Source: Mytilisepta virgata
Lineage: Eukaryota; Mollusca; Bivalvia; Mytilida; Mytilidae
DNA length: 64,000 nt
Direction of reading: 5' to 3'
NCBI GenBank assembly: GCA_028015205.1
Contig: CM051516.1
Coordinates: 31,820,230-31,884,229, forward strand
The first letter of the stretch is position 1; every line of letters starts with the position of its first letter. Below, piece after piece: positions 46,567 through 58,168 of the stretch. A model generated the notes under the pieces. The model saw nothing but the letters and a program-made list of their open reading frames with translations. It was not told where the DNA came from and ran no database searches. The position numbers and the translations under genes were made by a program.

Positions 46567-47095
46567 GTAAGTTTATTAAACCCCCTTCAAAGTTTGGGCG
46601 GTATATAGGTTTCAGTCTGTATGTCTGTCTATCCATCCGTCTGTACGAAATAATGTTGTCCTCAACTCCTCCTACATTACTGGCATGATTCTCATGAAAC
46701 TTTATTGTTAGAACACATTATGGAGATGTGCATATTGTCAGGATATTCTGTTTGGGCGAGATGTTTGAAAAATATGACGATTTGAGCTTTGTGTAGGCTT
46801 CAAATCAGACATGTTGCTGCGGGGGTTTAGTCCCTTTCAGACAGTTCTAGTTATATTTGAAATGTATATAGATATGTGAAAGGGTGACAGTTGACTGAGG
46901 GATAACATACTATCATTTTCATTGATGTTTTAAGCTCACCTGGCCAAAGGCCAGTAAGCTCTTACCATCACTTGGTGTCAATTTTTCAAGGAAACATTGA
47001 GGAGAAAAAATTTACCTCACTGCAAGTTAAGAGCCCATTGTACTTGATTTGATTGGAATTCTTTTTTTTTCATAGATTTTCCTAGACAGATCAGA

Positions 47096-47139
47096 TCTTT
47101 GTTGACTGCGACCAACTCTGAAGCATAAAAGTTCCAAAG
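47096..47139 (+). pseudogene. Exon-like fragment related to E1, stopped
   Basis: Follows CCTAG and ends AAAG|GTAAGA. It shares ACCAACTCTGAAGCAT with E1 and the same downstream intron start (CATGCAACATTTCTATTT), but has TAA where E1 has TCG. Confidence 0.45.
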
Positions 47140-48820
47140 GTAAGAACCATGCAACATTTCTATTTAACAGGTGTTAAATATCCCCTCAACCAACGGTCCA
47201 AGTTGGGGAGGGATATAGTGTCTTGTTCATCAGTCTGTCCCACCTTAATCTGTGATTGCCGTAATTCTCAAAGTTAATACGAGTTTCAAGAACTAAAAAG
47301 ATATAGTTAATAAAAATGTTATTGTTCCATTTCTTCATAAACTTTCCTCAACATTATATGATATACCGGTATGTGTATATTATGAACAATCAAAGTTATG
47401 TATCAAGAAAAAACATCATGTAAAATGTCTACAAAATGTAAAACAAGTGAAAATACAGGAAAGAGGATCAGCTGTCGTTTACAACTGCTCCAGCTACTTG
47501 TTAGTATTTTTTCTTGTCTTTTGCGGGCTTGTTGACTTCAATTTTCAAGAATATATTAGTTTGGCTACATCATATGAACTTGAGTAAAAGAAAAAAGTGT
47601 TTTTATTTCTGTTCTTCATATTAAGGTCATAGTAAGGCTTTTATCAAGGTTATTACAACACATTCCATTTTGAGCTCTCCATTTGACTTTACATCTGACT
47701 TTCCATATTAGCCCATTTATCCTGAGATTTCTTTTATCAGACCCCAGGTACAATATGAGTTTATAGCGATGAAACAAGGGTTGATGAGGTAAATGAGACA
47801 TTATATATATGTCAGTTGTTGGAATTTTAAAATAGCTAGAAAAGAATTATATCCATCAGTTTATTTGAGTTTCTATTCGTCTTGAACCGTTCCTTAACGA
47901 TCCTTCAAATCCATAATTTAGACTTCCATCTATGTCATAGACATGTGCATCAAACACAAATATGGTGCACATTTAGAGAGATGTGTTAGATTGATTTGTT
48001 CTTGATCAAAATTTCTTTAGTGCAAAATTGATATGAAATAAAATAAAATTTTATTTTAGGTTGCTTTTATGTCATATAGTAGAGGTTGACGACTTGGATA
48101 GAGAGACTTCCATAGCTTTATGGTAACTAAAATTATTTATACCCCACATATAATACAAGGGTTGGCTAATGTTTGACCCTTCTGCCAGACCATTCTTCAT
48201 TAACTTATATTTTTGCCTATTTAGAACTGTAATTTTTGTCAGGTCCTCTTCAAATTTGAATAAAGTTTGTAGTTATTAATACCTCAAATATGTTCAATTC
48301 TTCAGAAAATTGGAAATGGGGAACAAATTTTGTGGGAGAGGGACCTAAGAATGTTTCCATTCATCAGTACCTCAGATGCTTTGGATTATCAGCAAAATCT
48401 GAAATGGGCAGTTTTCAAAAATATCAAATATTAATATCATACAAAAACAAGTGAAGGAAAAAAGTTAGAAAAAGCATATTAACAAGTCAGTTTCTGTTGG
48501 GATGGGGTATTTGCTCACTAAAGGTTCTTTCATTTTAATAACCTCTTTACAAAACGTAACTAAATAAAGGGAGATAATCGAATAATTTTCTTTGATCAGC
48601 TGAAGTTGGCTTTTGGAGATTATTGTCATTCCTATTTCTTAAAATTTAATTTAAACTTGGAAACTGTAATCTATAAATAAAAATTCCTGAGTTGATTATC
48701 TTTGCATTAGAGGTGAAAACGAATTTGTGTTTTTGCAAATAAAGAAAATATATTGAAAATATTTACACAAAAAATACTAGATCTGTTCTTACATTTAACA
48801 AAAATATTGGATTTTTTCAG

Positions 48821-48887
48821 ATGGAATGGAGGACATTATGTAGAAACGCATTGGATTGATTTTCCAGAACTGAATGAAAACACATAA
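48821..48887 (+). pseudogene. Candidate terminal exon W, copy 1
   Basis: Follows ATTGGATTTTTTCAG. After one base that completes a codon, 21 codons read W-N-GGHYVETHWIDFPELNE-N-T and stop at TAA (48885-48887). The duplicate at 56753 keeps the same frame with two amino-acid changes, while the following 85 bases differ more. This suggests a C-terminal exon under some constraint, but it is short and the protein is not recognised. Confidence 0.5.
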
Positions 48888-49745
48888 TGAACATTTGACT
48901 GTTGAGGACTATTTATAGAAATTCGTGTGATTTTTAAATGGACTGCTGTTGGCCAATCCTAAAGATCTCCTCAGTATTTTTTATCTGCTTGTATAATATT
49001 AACTTGTAATTTTTTTATTTAAGTTTTCATAGACATCTTTTCCATCAGTGGGATGACATTCTAGATATATTGGATTTCCAACAGAAAATATTTGGGATAT
49101 TAAGAAGTTTTGGATTTCAAGGGCACATATTCTCAATCCTCAATGATAACCCCATCCCATTTTTGGGGGGGGGGGTAGGGGGAAGTGATGTATGGAAAAT
49201 ATAGTCTTAAAGGTCTTTTTTACATGTATTATAGATAAGATTGAAAAAAAACTGTTAGAAAAAAAAATGTAAATAAAAATTGTAAAGGTTTTTCATGTTC
49301 AACGAAGTGGTAAATAAACGTCTGAAAGGCAAATTGTTTAGCTCTCACTCAAATGATTTTTTTTCTATTTCAAAATTACCACTTGCTTGAAGATGGAAAT
49401 TCTTAAAAAAAAAAAAAAAAAAAAGAAAGAAAAAAAAAAATTGTATAACTTTATTGAAAAACAAAATATTAGTAAAATGTAAGTTTTTTAGAATTTGTAA
49501 AGGGTTTTGCATTTTCAACCTAGTGGTAAAAGAATCACAAGGTAAAACATTTAGTCATTCAGTAACACCCTCAAATACAAATTTATTTTTCTGTTTTGTT
49601 TTTAAACTTGGTTCTTAAAAAAAATTGTAACATTTTTTTTGAGGAGTTCATTTAATTTTAGAGACAAATGAATACTAAATGAGTTACTTTGAGGAACAGT
49701 TCACATTTTACAATATTGTATAGTATTTGCACAGTAGTGATTTAG

Positions 49746-49804
49746 ATGAGAAAAAAATGTCCACCATGTGACCAAGTCTGAAGCATCGCCTTACTAGGTC
49801 AAAG
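49746..49804 (+). pseudogene. Exon-like fragment E1, copy 2 (nonsense)
   Basis: Same acceptor context as 45503, then shortened. The E1 frame is broken by TAG at 49795-49797 (TGG in copy 1), and the donor has become GTTAGA. Confidence 0.5.
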
Positions 49805-50849
49805 GTTAGAATCATTTAACAATTGTATTTATCCATTGTTTATTATTATTATTATCATATTTTTTCCCATGTTTTATTAGGGATGTAGTACGTAGTCTTG
49901 TCCAATACCCCCTTCAAAAATAAGTTTGGACTTCAGACCAATATGGCTTCCATTACTAAAAATAGAAAAAAAAATCAGTAAAAAGAAAATGAATCCCTGG
50001 GAACAACTGGAGCAAACAAGACTTGATGAAATAGTCCTTTGGTCATCCCCTTTCAATACTATGTACAGAGGTCTGGACCTAACCAATATGGCTGCTGTTA
50101 ATTGAAAATAAAATGCAAAAATGATCTGAAACAACTCCAGCAATTTAAACAATATTTTGATGGAATGGTTCATTTTCAAATGTGTGTGGGGTCTCTGACC
50201 TTGGACCTGTATGGCCGCCATTACCATTGTGAATAAAAAATCTGGAAATTTGTGTAATCTGAATTTTGTCTTAAGTACTGGTGAAATTAAGATCAAATCT
50301 CTGGTTGAATAATCCTTTGTTTCTAAATTTAGTCTTGGATCAGTACCATAAGGCAATATGGTCACTGCTAATGAAAATAAAGCCTTTGTTTTTAATGATT
50401 AATTCCCTTTTCTGATTTTTGAATAGCAAGTTAAATCTCAGTGAGAAATACAGGACCCACGGAGGCTCTAATTTATTGTCCTATCTTATCTGTAAATTTT
50501 TGTATTTAGTATATTTTGTATTTACAATCAATTTGAAATATCCATACCATATTTCTTTTAATAAATGACCTGAGGATTTCCAAAAAGAATTAAGGGCTTT
50601 AAGTAGAGAAATTTATTTCATACTTTATTTTCTAACGTAAAGCTATTCGATCAGCTGCATGGACCTTTTTGGTTTCATCTGATTTTCCTTAAGGACTACA
50701 TTAGTATCTTTGCTAGGTTCTCTTAGGAGATAATGAAATTTTTTTACCCAAAATATGGGCAAAATGTCTAAGGTCTAGAATTTTAGGCAGGGGACTTCAA
50801 GAAGAAACCATGTATAATCACATTAACAAGAAATGCCTAATTATTTCAG

Positions 50850-50920
50850 GTAGAGTTTATTCATTCAAGATTCAAGCTGTTCAAGTGCATGTGTTAAGGT
50901 GTTTTCAAAGCATTACTCTG
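50850..50920 (+). pseudogene. Exon-like fragment V, copy 2 (-1 frameshift, stop)
   Basis: Bounded by TTATTTCAG and GTAAGT. It reads VEFIHSRFKLFKCMC and then TAA. It has 71 nt versus 73 in copy 1, so the two copies broke independently. Confidence 0.5.
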
Positions 50921-51067
50921 GTAAGTTGATTCTCTTTAATGTGTGAATTAGGGTGACAGTTGACGGTTGCCCCAGAAAATTCCCCTTAGGGAGAAAAAAT
51001 TTACCTCACTGCAAGTTGAGCCCATTGTACTCAACTGGAATTCTTTTTATTTCATAAATTATTCTAG

Positions 51068-51121
51068 ACAGATCAGATCTAGGTCCACTGTGACAAACTC
51101 TGAAGCATAAAAGTTCCAAAG
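51068..51121 (+). pseudogene. Exon-like fragment related to E1, second copy, stopped
   Basis: Acceptor ATTCTAG, shared ACAAACTCTGAAGCATAAAA, donor position GTAATA. It carries the same TAA as 47096, so that stop predates duplication B. Confidence 0.45.
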
Positions 51122-53260
51122 GTAATAACCATTCAACATTGCTATTTAGCAGGTGTTTATTATCCCCTCAACCAACAGGGTTTGGGAGGGGATATAGCAT
51201 TTGGTTCATCCGTCAGTCTGTCCCACTTCAAAGGTCCAATAAGTCATATAAGTATAATATTTCACCAGTGGATGCGTCTTGGAAAATAATGAAGGTCAGT
51301 AAAAAAATTTGATCATCCTATCTACATATTATGCATGAGTGACTCAGGTTAAGTTTTGCGTTAGGATTCATCTCATTGCAAGTCATGTAGATATATTTCA
51401 CTTATGTTGAATTGGGGGATATTTAATCTGTGATTACTGAAGTTAAAAGTTTCAAGTCGAACTAAACAGATATAATAAAATTGTTATTATTAGTCCATTT
51501 AAAGAACTACATAACATTTGTTACATAATTACAAATTATCGTACAATTCTACATCTTTGGTTATTATTGAAAGAATGCAGAACTACCTCCCCTTTTTAAA
51601 TTTCTAAATTTTATCTGTACATGTCAATATGAAACATGGTAATCACATCATTGTCATTTTATTGTTAGAATATGTAAAAAAAAAGTCTACATTGACATCC
51701 TAAACAGCAACAGATATGATTATTTCAATCACCAATAACAGAAGTGACAAGTCCAATTGTTATGTTATCTAAGCGTAATGGCATATATGTAAACAATTTG
51801 TTCATCAATTGTCTTCATTATAACAGCTATGGTCACTTGAGTAATACAAACATTGTTTGGGATTAGATTCTCTTCATTCCTGTAAACACAATGTATCAAA
51901 CACACAGATGGGGCACATCGATTATAGAGATTCTGTATATTCTATATATATATAGTCTCATGGTGCCAAATTTTGATAAGACAAAATTTTATTTTAGATT
52001 GCTTTTATGTCAAAATAGTAGAGGTTCAAGACTTTGGATAGAAAGACTTCCATAGCCTTATGGTAATTAAAATTATTTATTATACCCCCACACAAAGTTG
52101 CTGGCAGTATAATGTTTATTGCCCTTCTGTTGGTTCATTCCTCATTAACTTATATTACTTTTGCATGGATAGAACTATCATTGGAAAGATTGCAAATCGT
52201 TCCTATGCCATCGGCCTCCAATTTCCAAAACTGAAAGTGTGGACTTTTCAATATCATCAAACATTAGTACATAAAATTTAGTTCCAATGATGACAGCACT
52301 TTTTAAAAATTATGAGTACTCTATTCTTGTGAATATCTGAACTAATATTTTTAACATAATCTTTGTTATTTACCGAAATTTCCGAGAAAATAAAATGAAT
52401 TTCCAAACATTATTTCGCAGACTTGACGTGCGGCAGATGAATATATCAAAACAAATCTACGCAGATGCACCTTCCAGTTACATTTCCACAAGTGCATACA
52501 TGTATATAAAGATATAGAAGGCTTTTACGTTCATAGTTTTATTTTAAAGATTATCGATTAATAAAAAGTATTATGTTGCTTTTATAAATGTTAACGAATA
52601 TTCTTTTAGGATTGACCCTTTTAAACTATGCATGTTTTGAACTTTCAGCCATTTTGTATTTCAGTCTGAGAAGCATGCTGTATTCATTTAAGTTACTCAT
52701 TTGAATTGTTTATTATAAAAAAGAATCTGCCAAGCGTCTGCTTAAATTTCCATTGATAATTATGTGTACCACAATTTCAAAATATTGACAGTGAAATGGA
52801 TCAAGAATTTAATAGTAGAATGAATATATAGTTATTTCGGGAACTCAAAAATAACTCCAGGAATCCATGTACATGCGCATGGACAAGGTGTAGAAAAACT
52901 TCCAAGAGCGTTATTTACATAATCGTTTATCTAGATAAACTTGGAAGTTGGACTATTCGGAGTTGAAATTTGAAAAGCAAGAATGAATGTTTAATCTTTT
53001 CTCTATGTATAACAGACTTGTAAAGTTGTATTGTCAACCTGGAGGGTGATGAAGTAAAACTCAAAACTTTCGTCAAGACTACAAAAGCGAAGTTTGAGTT
53101 TACCATACATTGAATTACTCGCCTGATCCATTTCATTGGTCCAAATCGCGAATGACAGCCGATATTTTAAGGAAAGTCTGACTCGTGTAGTGGAAATAAA
53201 ATCTATGCCGCTTTTTTTTTTCAATCGGTTATCAAAGGGAAATAATCCAATAAAAAAAAT

Positions 53261-53300
53261 ATGGGTAAATTTACTTGGTCCACTGACAACTCGGACCACG
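53261..53300 (+). CDS. Candidate first coding exon
   Basis: ATG with A at -3 and G at +4, 13 codons (MGKFTWSTDNSDH) plus one base, then a consensus donor CACG|GTAAGTCAG. The upstream 150 bp holds an ATTGG (CCAAT-type) box and several CpG, unlike the flanks. No downstream exon of matching phase was identified in the window, so this is a signal-based guess. Confidence 0.35.
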
Positions 53301-53537
53301 GTAAGTCAGACCTGAATAACAATAATTCAAAAACAAAGAGAGATACTGTGAGTGAAGTAATGATTTGATTTTATGAACTTCTTTGTTGACTCTGTTGTAC
53401 ACATTTTGTAGACTGGCTTAGAAGGCATGCAAGTTAAATTTGCCTTAACCAAGTTGAACTGTAAATCAGAGAATGAATCTTAATTTCTTTAAAAAAAAAA
53501 CATTAGAATAAGACTAGCTATTCAAATAAAAACATAA

Positions 53538-53726
53538 TCAGTGCCGATTGGTGCTTTGGAACGTCACGTAATCACTTCTCCCTGTCTCCCACCACTTCTT
53601 GTTAGCTTCAGGGAAAAACGTCATTTCTCCCTGTTGTCCTGAAGTAGGCTGCTGAGCCCTGGTCCCAAATACATTAAAACTAACATTTTTGACACATTTC
53701 CATCCATGTTTTAAAAATACAGCCAT
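53538..53726 (-). CDS. Small ORF with mitochondrial-presequence-like N-terminus
   Basis: 62 codons. The first 33 residues have basic and no acidic residues (K6, K10, K13, R23; first acid E34), as in a matrix-targeting presequence. The rest (EMTFFPEANKKWWETGRSDY) looks protein-like. It is not in repeat DNA that I recognise. It may be a real small protein, a first exon, or chance; no family assigned. Confidence 0.3.
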   Translation of the reverse strand: MAVFLKHGWKCVKNVSFNVFGTRAQQPTSGQQGEMTFFPEANKKWWETGRSDYVTFQSTNRH

Positions 53727-54055
53727 TTTGATTGTTTACCTTCTGTTCCATTCATGTATAATAATGAGTAATTATCCGTTCTTGAGGACATGTAAAAAAT
53801 AATTGTGCATTTACTAATGTGAAGATTATTTCTTTAATGGACCCGTTATTGGAGAAAAACCTTACGATTATCTCAGACATGCACTAAAATAACGTAATTT
53901 AGTAAAATGTTTAACTTAAACACATTGAACTCTTATTGAAAATTATCTTCCCAAAATGAATACATTTACTGTAATTGATCTCACATAGCAGAGATAATAT
54001 CTGTGATACCCTCAAGGACCTAGGATCCACCATGCAGAGGCATCATCCCAGGAGT

Positions 54056-54252
54056 TTCAAAATAACAATCCAAAGATACTAATATTATAGTAAATTTATA
54101 CTATGCTGTATACGACACATTTCAAGGAGTTGCCTCTCATCAGCAGCATTAAAACCGAAACATAAGACCAAAACAAGAAGTACTCATAACAAAAATACCG
54201 AAATAGGAAGCCAAGTTTCAGCTAAGGAAATCTACCATGTGCAATTCAAGGA
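54056..54252 (-). repeat. Interspersed repeat, inverted copy of 15042-15276
   Basis: Reverse complement shares the motifs listed for 15042-15276 and lacks about 38 bp present there in the middle. Confidence 0.85.
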
Positions 54253-54284
54253 ATGAACCCTTAGCATTATTTTTGTAGTATTTA

Positions 54285-55590
54285 TGTTGCCCCCAGACGT
54301 AATCGGGACGACAGATTGTTATTGTTCCTTTTGGGGGGGGTTTCAACTTATTTTGTCCGCACAAGTTCTCAGAGAAACTTCAAAATAATGATGATCACCA
54401 AGTCTAGTTGTGCATATAACATTAAATTCTCAAAATGGCTGCCGTTGCCATGGCAATGGAAAAAGTATGAAAATTTTTTAAAACTTTCATATTTCAAAAA
54501 CTGCACCATAGAATTTCATGAAACTTTGTACTTTTCTAAAGTTCATTGGGAAAAAATGTGATCGTCAAATGCTGTAAAAAATGACGAATAAACAGCAGCT
54601 GTGACACAAGCACATGATACGCTCGTCGACTAGTGAAAAAAAACATAATAAAAGTTTTTGGAATCCCCCTTTTAGTGGAGCTGCTGGTGGGATGTATATG
54701 GAAACCGGGCAAAATATAAGCATGTAAACTTTAAAGCAATAGAGATACGGCGCGAAATGTGACCAAAAAAGACTGCACTTTTTACCAAAAAGCTCAATAA
54801 AAATTCAGTAACTCAAAAATAAAATAATCATCACGAAAAAGTATACAGATCTTCAGATTGTGAAGTTTTATGCAATAATCAATAGGGGCCTCGGTGGCGG
54901 AGTGGTCTAGGTAGTTCGTCATGACTACTAATAATCACTAGCCTGTCAACGCTGGGGTTGTGAGTTGGAATCTCACCTGTGGCGGGGTGTGTTCGACTCC
55001 GATCTTAATTGACAAGGATTGCCAATTTTCCTACGGAAGGTCGGTGGTTCTCTCCGGGTACTTCGGCTTCCTCCACCAATAAAAACTGGCCGCCGCGAAA
55101 TAGCCAAATGTGCTGAAAACGGCGTTAAACCCCAACTAAATAAACAAACAAACAAGCAATAATCAATAGTTTCTGAGATACGGCATGACATGTGAAACAC
55201 CCCCCCCCCCTTTTTTTAACAAAAAACTCAAAAACTCTAAAATAAAATTTTGAATCATCACCAAAAAGTATACAGATCTTTAGATTAATATAACTATGAA
55301 GTATGTAAAGTTTTAAGCAATAATCAAATCGTTTTTGAGATAGGGTGCGACGTGAAAAAAAAAAACACCCCTGTTTTAGTTACAAAGTCCCGTCACTCAA
55401 AAAGTTTTAATCTTATTTTCACCAAAAAGTATACAGATCGTCTGGCCATCATAAGAAACAACTATATTAAGTTTCATGAAATTTGGATAAGTTGTTCTCA
55501 AGTTATGGTGTGACATGTTTACCACGGACAGAGGACGCCAGACATTTGTATACCATAATATGTCCCGTCCAAATTGACGGGCATATAAAA
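54285..55590 (+). repeat. Element with ~190-bp core units and CCCGTC/GACGGG end hairpin
   Basis: Units recur around CACCAAAAAGTATACAGATC (54830 variant, 55260, 55420), AAGTTTTA-GCAATAATCAA and GAGATA-GG-GACATGTG. The right part has CCCGTC-CAAATT-GACGGG at about 55564-55580. One unit carries the SINE at 54886-55155. Confidence 0.7.
54886..55155 (+). mobile_element. tRNA-derived SINE, copy 2
   Basis: Same family as 12818-13081. The A box is TGGCGGAGTGG, the B box is mutated (GTTGGAATC), the body is CTCTCCGGGTACTTCGGC, and the tail is AAACAAACAAAC. Perfect 14-bp target duplication GCAATAATCAATAG at 54872-54885 and 55156-55169. Confidence 0.95.
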
Positions 55591-55917
55591 ATTAAACATT
55601 GTCTAATTTTAATGAAAATTGATATCTAGGCTAAATTTTGGATGGCGAACAAGATGCAATCATCAAAATACAAAAAATTTCAAAATGGACACCGTGGGCG
55701 CAATTGCAATTCTAGTTGTTCTTCTTCGTATTCTTCTCAGCGAAGCTTGTCCGGGCCATTACTTTTTTGTCTTTTGACCTAGGCTTATACCCTCAAGGTC
55801 AAATGATGACTAAAATTATAGTATTTCCTTGTGCAGGTTACTTTTTTGTCTTTTGACCTAGGCTTATACCCTTGGGTATGTAGGAAGTGTGTGTCACGTA
55901 CCATTATGACCTTCATT

Positions 55918-55938
55918 TGACCTTTGACCTCAAGGTCA
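55918..55938 (-). promoter_or_regulatory. Perfect DR1 nuclear-receptor-type element
   Basis: TGACCT-T-TGACCT (55918-55930) is AGGTCA-A-AGGTCA on the minus strand, the DR1 arrangement bound by HNF4/RXR-type receptors. It is followed by CA-AGGTCA. It lies in repeat DNA, so function is unproven. Confidence 0.35.
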
Positions 55939-56182
55939 CAAAATTATTATTTTTATCCTGGAAGTAAAGATTGATCTAGAATAAAGTGAAGGGGAGACAT
56001 ATGTTTTGGTTTACAAAACAGTTCCACCTAGTTCCATTTGAAATTGTACACACAACTACAGTTGCAATCTTTCCAGTGGTGATTTCCATCACTTTGATTT
56101 TTATCTTCAAATTTGAATAAGTATCCAGTCATCAATACCTCAGATGTGTTCAATTTTCTGGGAAATTGGAATTTTCAATGTA

Positions 56183-56278
56183 CTGTTTCACTAAAGGTGG
56201 TACCAGACGATAAGTCGTAACGTATATATTCAAAGGATTTATTATCAGTCACAAGTCTTAAGACTTTTAGTGAAACAG
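56183..56278. mobile_element. 96-bp MITE flanked by TA
   Basis: CTGTTTCACTAAAG and CTTTTAGTGAAACAG are terminal inverted repeats, with TA on each side (56181-56182, 56279-56280). It is absent from the equivalent place of duplication copy 1 (about 48345-48362). Confidence 0.8.
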
Positions 56279-56752
56279 TACCCAGATGCTTTGGATTATC
56301 AGCAAAATCTGAAATGAGGAAGCTCTTCTTGGGAGGAGCTTTCAAATATATCAAATATTAATATCATGCACAAAAAGTGGAAGGAAAAACATAAATGAAA
56401 AAGCTCCATGCTAGCAAGTCAGTTTGTTTGGGTGGGGTATTTGAGCTTGCTCACTAAAGGTTATTTCATTTTAACTTCTCTTTTCCAAACTATGGAACTA
56501 ACTAAAGGGAGATAACCAGATAATCGGAATAATTTTCTTAACTTTAATTGGCTTTTGTAGACAAATTGTCATTTCTTTTTCTTAAAATTTACTTTTAACT
56601 AGTAAACTTTAATAAAAAAATTAAAAATTCCTGAGTTTATCTTTGCATTAGAAGTGAAAACGAATTTGTGTTTTTGCAAATAAAGAAAATATATTAAAAA
56701 TATTTACAAAATATCTGTTCTTACATTTAACAAAAATATTGGATTTTTTCAG

Positions 56753-56819
56753 ATGGAAAGGAGGACATTATGTAGAAACGCATTGGATTGATTTTCCAGA
56801 ACTGAATGAAATCACATAA
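56753..56819 (+). pseudogene. Candidate terminal exon W, copy 2
   Basis: Follows ATTGGATTTTTTCAG and reads W-K-GGHYVETHWIDFPELNE-I-T, then TAA at 56817-56819. Frame and acceptor are conserved with 48821-48887. Confidence 0.5.
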
Positions 56820-57559
56820 GGAACATTTGACTGTTGAGGACAATTTATAGAAATTTGTGTGATTTTTAAATGGACCATTGTTGGCCAAGCCTGAAGATCT
56901 CCTCAATATTTTTTGTCTGATTGTATAATATTAACTTGTAATTTACACATTTTTACTATGTTTGCCTAATTGACAGGTTACAGACAAATTTAATTGGATA
57001 ATATTTTTATATAAAATAGAAATCCCATATTAAAATCTTTCCCAGCTTGACTTTTATTTTCTTTTTGATTTTTTTAAGTTTTCAAAATTTAACATGATTT
57101 TGGTCTAATTTTTTGTATCATTTTAATTTCCTGAGAGCGTAGTTTGATATCCACTTATTGCTGTCTCTTCAACAGTCTCGGTGTCATAAATTTTTCTAGA
57201 TGGTTAAGTGATGTTGCTGAAAGTCATGTAAAACAACAGTATACGTATAGTGTGCATGAAATACAAAATATACCAAGTACACTGAACTGTAGAGTTGACT
57301 CGTGAAATTTATGAGTTCTTGAAGTTAATAATTCAAAAATTTGACTTGAGTATATTTTGTGTTTATATATGCATAAAGAAATCTTTTCCATCAGTGAGAT
57401 AACATTCTAGATATATTGGATTTCCAATAGAAAACAATATCCAGGCAGATGTAGAAGTTCCTGGATTTCAAGGGCACATATTCTCAATCCTCAATGTTGA
57501 CCCCATCCCATTTTTTTTGGGGTGTAGGGAGGGTGAAGTAATGTATGGCAAATATAGTT

Positions 57560-58131
57560 TTAAGGGTCTTTTTACATGTATTATGCATAAGATTGAAAAA
57601 AATTGTAAATGTTTTTCATTTTCAACCAAGTGGTAAATAAACTCTGAAAAGCAAATCGTTTAGCTCTCACTCGAATGATTTTTTTTTCTATTTCAAAATT
57701 ACCACTTGTTTGAAGATGGAAATTCTAAGAAAAAAATAAAATGTATTTTCAAAAACGAATGAAATGTAAGTTTTTTTCTTAAATTTGTATAGGTTTTGCA
57801 TTTTCAACCAAGTGGTAAATCTTCAGAAGGCAACAGGTTTAGTTTGAAGTCAATAACTTTCCTCGGAAGAAAAAATTTTTTTTTATTTTAAATGACCACT
57901 TGGTTAAAGATGAAAAATTCTTAAAAAAAAAAACCAAACAAATATTGTATCATTTTTTTTAAATAGATAATATACAACAATGTAAGTTTTAAAAAAAAAT
58001 TGTAAAGGTTTTGCATTTTCAACCAAGTAATAAAAAAGATAAAGCTTGATAATTCTGACAGTAACCTTTACCCCAATTAAAAGATTTTTTCTTCTGTTCA
58101 TTTTTTAAATTACTACTTGGCTAAAGATGCG

Positions 58132-58168
<37 letters not shown>

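Larger units (their letters stand above)
45359..49639 (+). repeat. Tandem segmental duplication B, copy 1 (~4.3 kb)
   Basis: Colinear with 49640-57900. Matching points: GAGGAGTTCATTTAATTTT (45360/49641), CACCATGTGACCAAGTCTGA (45536/49762), CATTACTCTG-GTAAGTT (46557/50911), and GAGGACATTATGTAGAAACG (48829/56761). It contains exon-like fragments at 45503, 46494, 47096 and 48821, a short pearl-like repeat at 45701-46101, and a pearl left end at 46930. Confidence 0.88.
52179..56078. mobile_element. 3.9-kb insertion with short inverted ends in duplication B copy 2
   Basis: CATTGGAAAGATTGCAA (52179-52195) is inverted as TTGCAATCTTTCCAGTG (56062-56078) with one mismatch. The paired position in copy 1 (about 48230-48245) lacks the whole block. 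No transposase recognised and no clean target duplication found, so it may be a composite insert or, less likely, a deletion from copy 1. It contains a candidate first exon (53261), a minus ORF (53538-53726), several repeats and a SINE. Confidence 0.5.
49640..57900 (+). repeat. Tandem segmental duplication B, copy 2, expanded by a 3.9-kb insert
   Basis: Starts exactly where copy 1 ends. It follows the copy 1 order to about 52176, is interrupted by non-homologous sequence to about 56100, and then resumes (CTTCAAATTTGAATAAG at 56106, CAGATGCTTTGGATTATCAG at 56282) to about 57900. Without the insert it is about the same length as copy 1. Confidence 0.85.

Noticed and set aside
45503..48887. Joining fragment E1 directly to terminal exon W
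   Set aside because: E1 ends in phase 1 and W needs phase 2 in its open frame; the joined frame stops after a few codons.
49877..50365. 162-codon minus ORF, the second longest in the window
   Set aside because: It runs antisense through pearl-type core sequence and duplication B. There is no motif and no equivalent long frame in the sister copy.
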